Assembly: GCF_002909375.1 (NCBI RefSeq)
Contig: NZ_PPXD01000005.1
Coordinates: 62,001 to 126,000 of the forward strand
DNA length: 64,000 nucleotides
Direction of reading: 5' to 3'
Origin: Cryobacterium zongtaii
GTDB lineage: Bacteria; Actinomycetota; Actinomycetes; Actinomycetales; Microbacteriaceae
Made by a program: the position numbers and the translations under genes. This document shows positions 62,420 through 64,000 of this stretch, piece by piece. Position 1 is the stretch's first letter; every line of letters begins with the position of its first letter. The notes beneath the pieces were generated by a model, which saw nothing but the letters and a program-made list of their open reading frames with translations, did not search any database and was not told where the DNA came from.

Positions 62420-64000
62420 GTGACACCAGCGCCCAGCTCCCCCGACGACCCGGTCTTCGCCGAACGATACCGGGCCATGTCCTCCCGCGACGCCCGCTTC
62501 GACGGCCAGTTCATCACCGGCGTGCACTCCACGGGCATCTACTGCCGACCGAGCTGCCCGGCCGTGACCCCCAAGCCCGGCAATGTGTCGTTCTACCTCA
62601 CTGCTGCTGCGGCTCATGAGGCGGGACTGCGGGCGTGCAAACGCTGCCTGCCCGATGCCGTGCCGGGGTCGCCGGCGTGGAACATCCGTGACGACCTGGC
62701 CGCCAGGGCGATGCGGCTGATCGGCGACGGCACCGTTGAACGAGAGGGCGTGCCCGGACTGGCAAACCGGCTCGGCTACACCCCGCGACACCTCACCAGG
62801 GTGCTGGTCGCCGAGGTCGGCGCCGGCCCTCTGGCGCTGGCTCGCGCCCACCGCGCGCAGACCGCTCGCGTGCTGCTCATGAGCACCGACCTGCCGGTCA
62901 CCGACATCGCATTCGCCGCCGGTTTCGGCAGCGTGCGGCAGTTCAACGACACCATCGCCGCGGTGTACGAGCGCACACCGTCGGCCCTGCGGGCCGGCGC
63001 CCGGGTGCGGGCCGGCAGCCGCGACCGGGACACCGAAACCGGCACCGGCACCGGCACCGGCACCGGCACCGGCACGAGGATCAGCCTGCTGCTGCCCGCC
63101 CGTGCACCGTTCGACGGCACGGGCCTGCTCGGCTTCCTGGGTGTGCGGGCCATCGACGGTGTCGAACGGTCCACCTCCGCCGGGTACGAACGCACCCTAC
63201 GGCTCCCGCACGGCTGGGCCACCCTGCAGCTGGCCGTCGCGGGCACCCTCGACGCGCCCGCGATCGCCTGCACCGCCCGGCTGAGCAGCCTCGCCGACCT
63301 CGCTCCTCTCGTGAGCCGGGTACGCCGCCTGTGCGACCTCGACGCGGATGCTCAGGCCATCGATCGCGCCCTGGCCGACGACCCGGCCCTGGCCGGCTCC
63401 GTGCACGGCACCCCCGGCATCCGGGTGCCGGGCAGCCTCGACCCCGAGGAGACCCTGTTCCGGGCCCTGCTGGGCCAGCAGGTGTCTGTGGCCGCCGCCC
63501 GCACCGCCCTCGGCCGGCTCAGTGCGGCCCTCGGCGAGCCGGTGCCCGGCGCCACCGCCACCGACCCAGACACAGACACAGACACCACCACCGCCACCGC
63601 CGCCCCACAGCTGCTCTTCCCCACAGCCGCCCGCATCGCCGAACATGGCCGCGAGGTGCTGCGCGGCCCTGCGGCCCGCATCGACACGATCATCCGCGTC
63701 GCCGCAGCGTTGGCCGCCGGCGACCTCGTGCTCGACGTCGGGGAAACCCGCGACGATCTGCAGGCCCGGCTGACCGCCCTGCCCGGCATCGGACCGTGGA
63801 CTGCCGGGTACGTGGCCATGCGGGTTCTCGGCAGCCCCGACATCCTGCTCACCAGCGACCTCGCCCTGCGCCAGGGCGCCGATCGGCTCGGCCTGCCCGC
63901 AACGGCCAGAGACCTCGCCGCCCACGGCAGCGTCTGGGCGCCATGGCGCAGTTACGCCGGCATGCACCTCTGGCGGGCGGCAGGAGCCCCACGACCGGCC
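62420..64000 (+). CDS. Ada/AlkA fusion DNA repair protein, cut at window end
   Basis: The frame is open for 527 codons to the window edge. Residues ~20-90 are the Ada N-terminal zinc domain with Cys42, 46, 73 and 76 (GIYCRPSCP; CKRCLPD), where Cys42 is the expected methyl-phosphotriester acceptor. An AraC-type HTH follows (ANRLGYTPRHLTRVLVAEVG, FAAGFGSVRQFND). A 6 bp ACCGGC repeat run follows (63038-63075). Residues ~220-527 are AlkA-type 3-methyladenine glycosylase (LFRALLGQQVSVAAARTALG, helix-hairpin-helix LTALPGIGPWTAGYVAMRV, catalytic Asp480 in TSDLALRQ). It removes alkylated bases and senses methylation. The GTG at 62420 or the ATG at 62477 could be the start. Confidence 0.92.
   Translation, partial: MTPAPSSPDDPVFAERYRAMSSRDARFDGQFITGVHSTGIYCRPSCPAVTPKPGNVSFYLTAAAAHEAGLRACKRCLPDAVPGSPAWNIRDDLAARAMRLIGDGTVEREGVPGLANRLGYTPRHLTRVLVAEVGAGPLALARAHRAQTARVLLMSTDLPVTDIAFAAGFGSVRQFNDTIAAVYERTPSALRAGARVRAGSRDRDTETGTGTGTGTGTGTRISLLLPARAPFDGTGLLGFLGVRAIDGVERSTSAGYERTLRLPHGWATLQLAVAGTLDAPAIACTARLSSLADLAPLVSRVRRLCDLDADAQAIDRALADDPALAGSVHGTPGIRVPGSLDPEETLFRALLGQQVSVAAARTALGRLSAALGEPVPGATATDPDTDTDTTTATAAPQLLFPTAARIAEHGREVLRGPAARIDTIIRVAAALAAGDLVLDVGETRDDLQARLTALPGIGPWTAGYVAMRVLGSPDILLTSDLALRQGADRLGLPATARDLAAHGSVWAPWRSYAGMHLWRAAGAPRPA

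Overview
This is a 64 kb piece of a high-GC, gene-dense actinobacterial chromosome. I infer a Microbacteriaceae-type organism, possibly Cryobacterium-like. The grounds are strong G/C third-position bias, frequent GTG starts and overlapping ATGA junctions, a mycothiol-dependent (MDMPI-like) protein, a CE1758/CE1759 flavin oxidoreductase pair, an F420/FMN-type LLM oxidoreductase, LAETG sorting signals and a C-terminal nuclease domain of a type I recall as typical of this family. I recognise no rRNA, tRNA, prophage, insertion sequence or CRISPR array, so it looks like ordinary chromosome with a few accessory-looking genes.

Layout. 0-6 kb: small housekeeping and detoxification genes (truncated GNAT, SnoaL-like protein, histidine phosphatase, M16 zinc protease, aldo/keto reductase, glutathione peroxidase, a pterin dehydratase-VOC fusion, an Lrp/AsnC regulator). 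6-21 kb: pnp and rpsO lie on the same strand but about 12 kb apart. Between them are pyrD-pyrK, the CE1758/CE1759 pair, a ROK regulator divergent from a GH13 glucosidase, an APC permease, a DJ-1/PfpI protein, a fructosamine kinase, and a small membrane-protein/HTH operon preceded by two perfect tandem palindromes. 21-27 kb: one 1,823-residue transglutaminase-like/DUF4011/SF1 helicase/nuclease-like protein. 27-31 kb: a four-gene ketose module (class II aldolase, HAD phosphatase, dhaL, dhaK). 31-34 kb: NhaP-type antiporter and AI-2E family transporter.

34-41 kb is a C1 and molybdenum region: glutathione-independent formaldehyde dehydrogenase, mobA-like and moeA, an FMN reductase, a DUF6457 protein and an FdhF/YdeP-type molybdoenzyme. 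It runs into a complete assimilatory nitrate locus (41-54.6 kb): nitrate reductase and its flavoprotein partner, the NarK-type transporter, an internally duplicated unknown protein, a CbiX/SirB-type chelatase, nirD, and divergently nirB-cobA-nnaR. Mo-cofactor genes serve the reductase, and the SUMT and chelatase can make siroheme for NirB. The HemD-like/winged-helix protein at the end is a probable NnaR regulator; its reading frame has no ATG, GTG or TTG for the first ~120 codons.

54.8-64 kb holds an LLM oxidoreductase, an SDR, a protealysin-type M4 peptidase with its emfourin-type inhibitor, a sortase-anchored QCN-repeat surface protein, a flavin/PNPOx-like protein, an FKBP, a PrsW-type protease and an Ada-AlkA repair fusion that runs off the window.

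A theme across the window is short in-frame tandem repeats, mostly of 15 bp (five codons), at the ends of unrelated proteins (aldo/keto reductase, giant helicase, NirD, NirB), plus 21, 19 and 27 bp repeats elsewhere.
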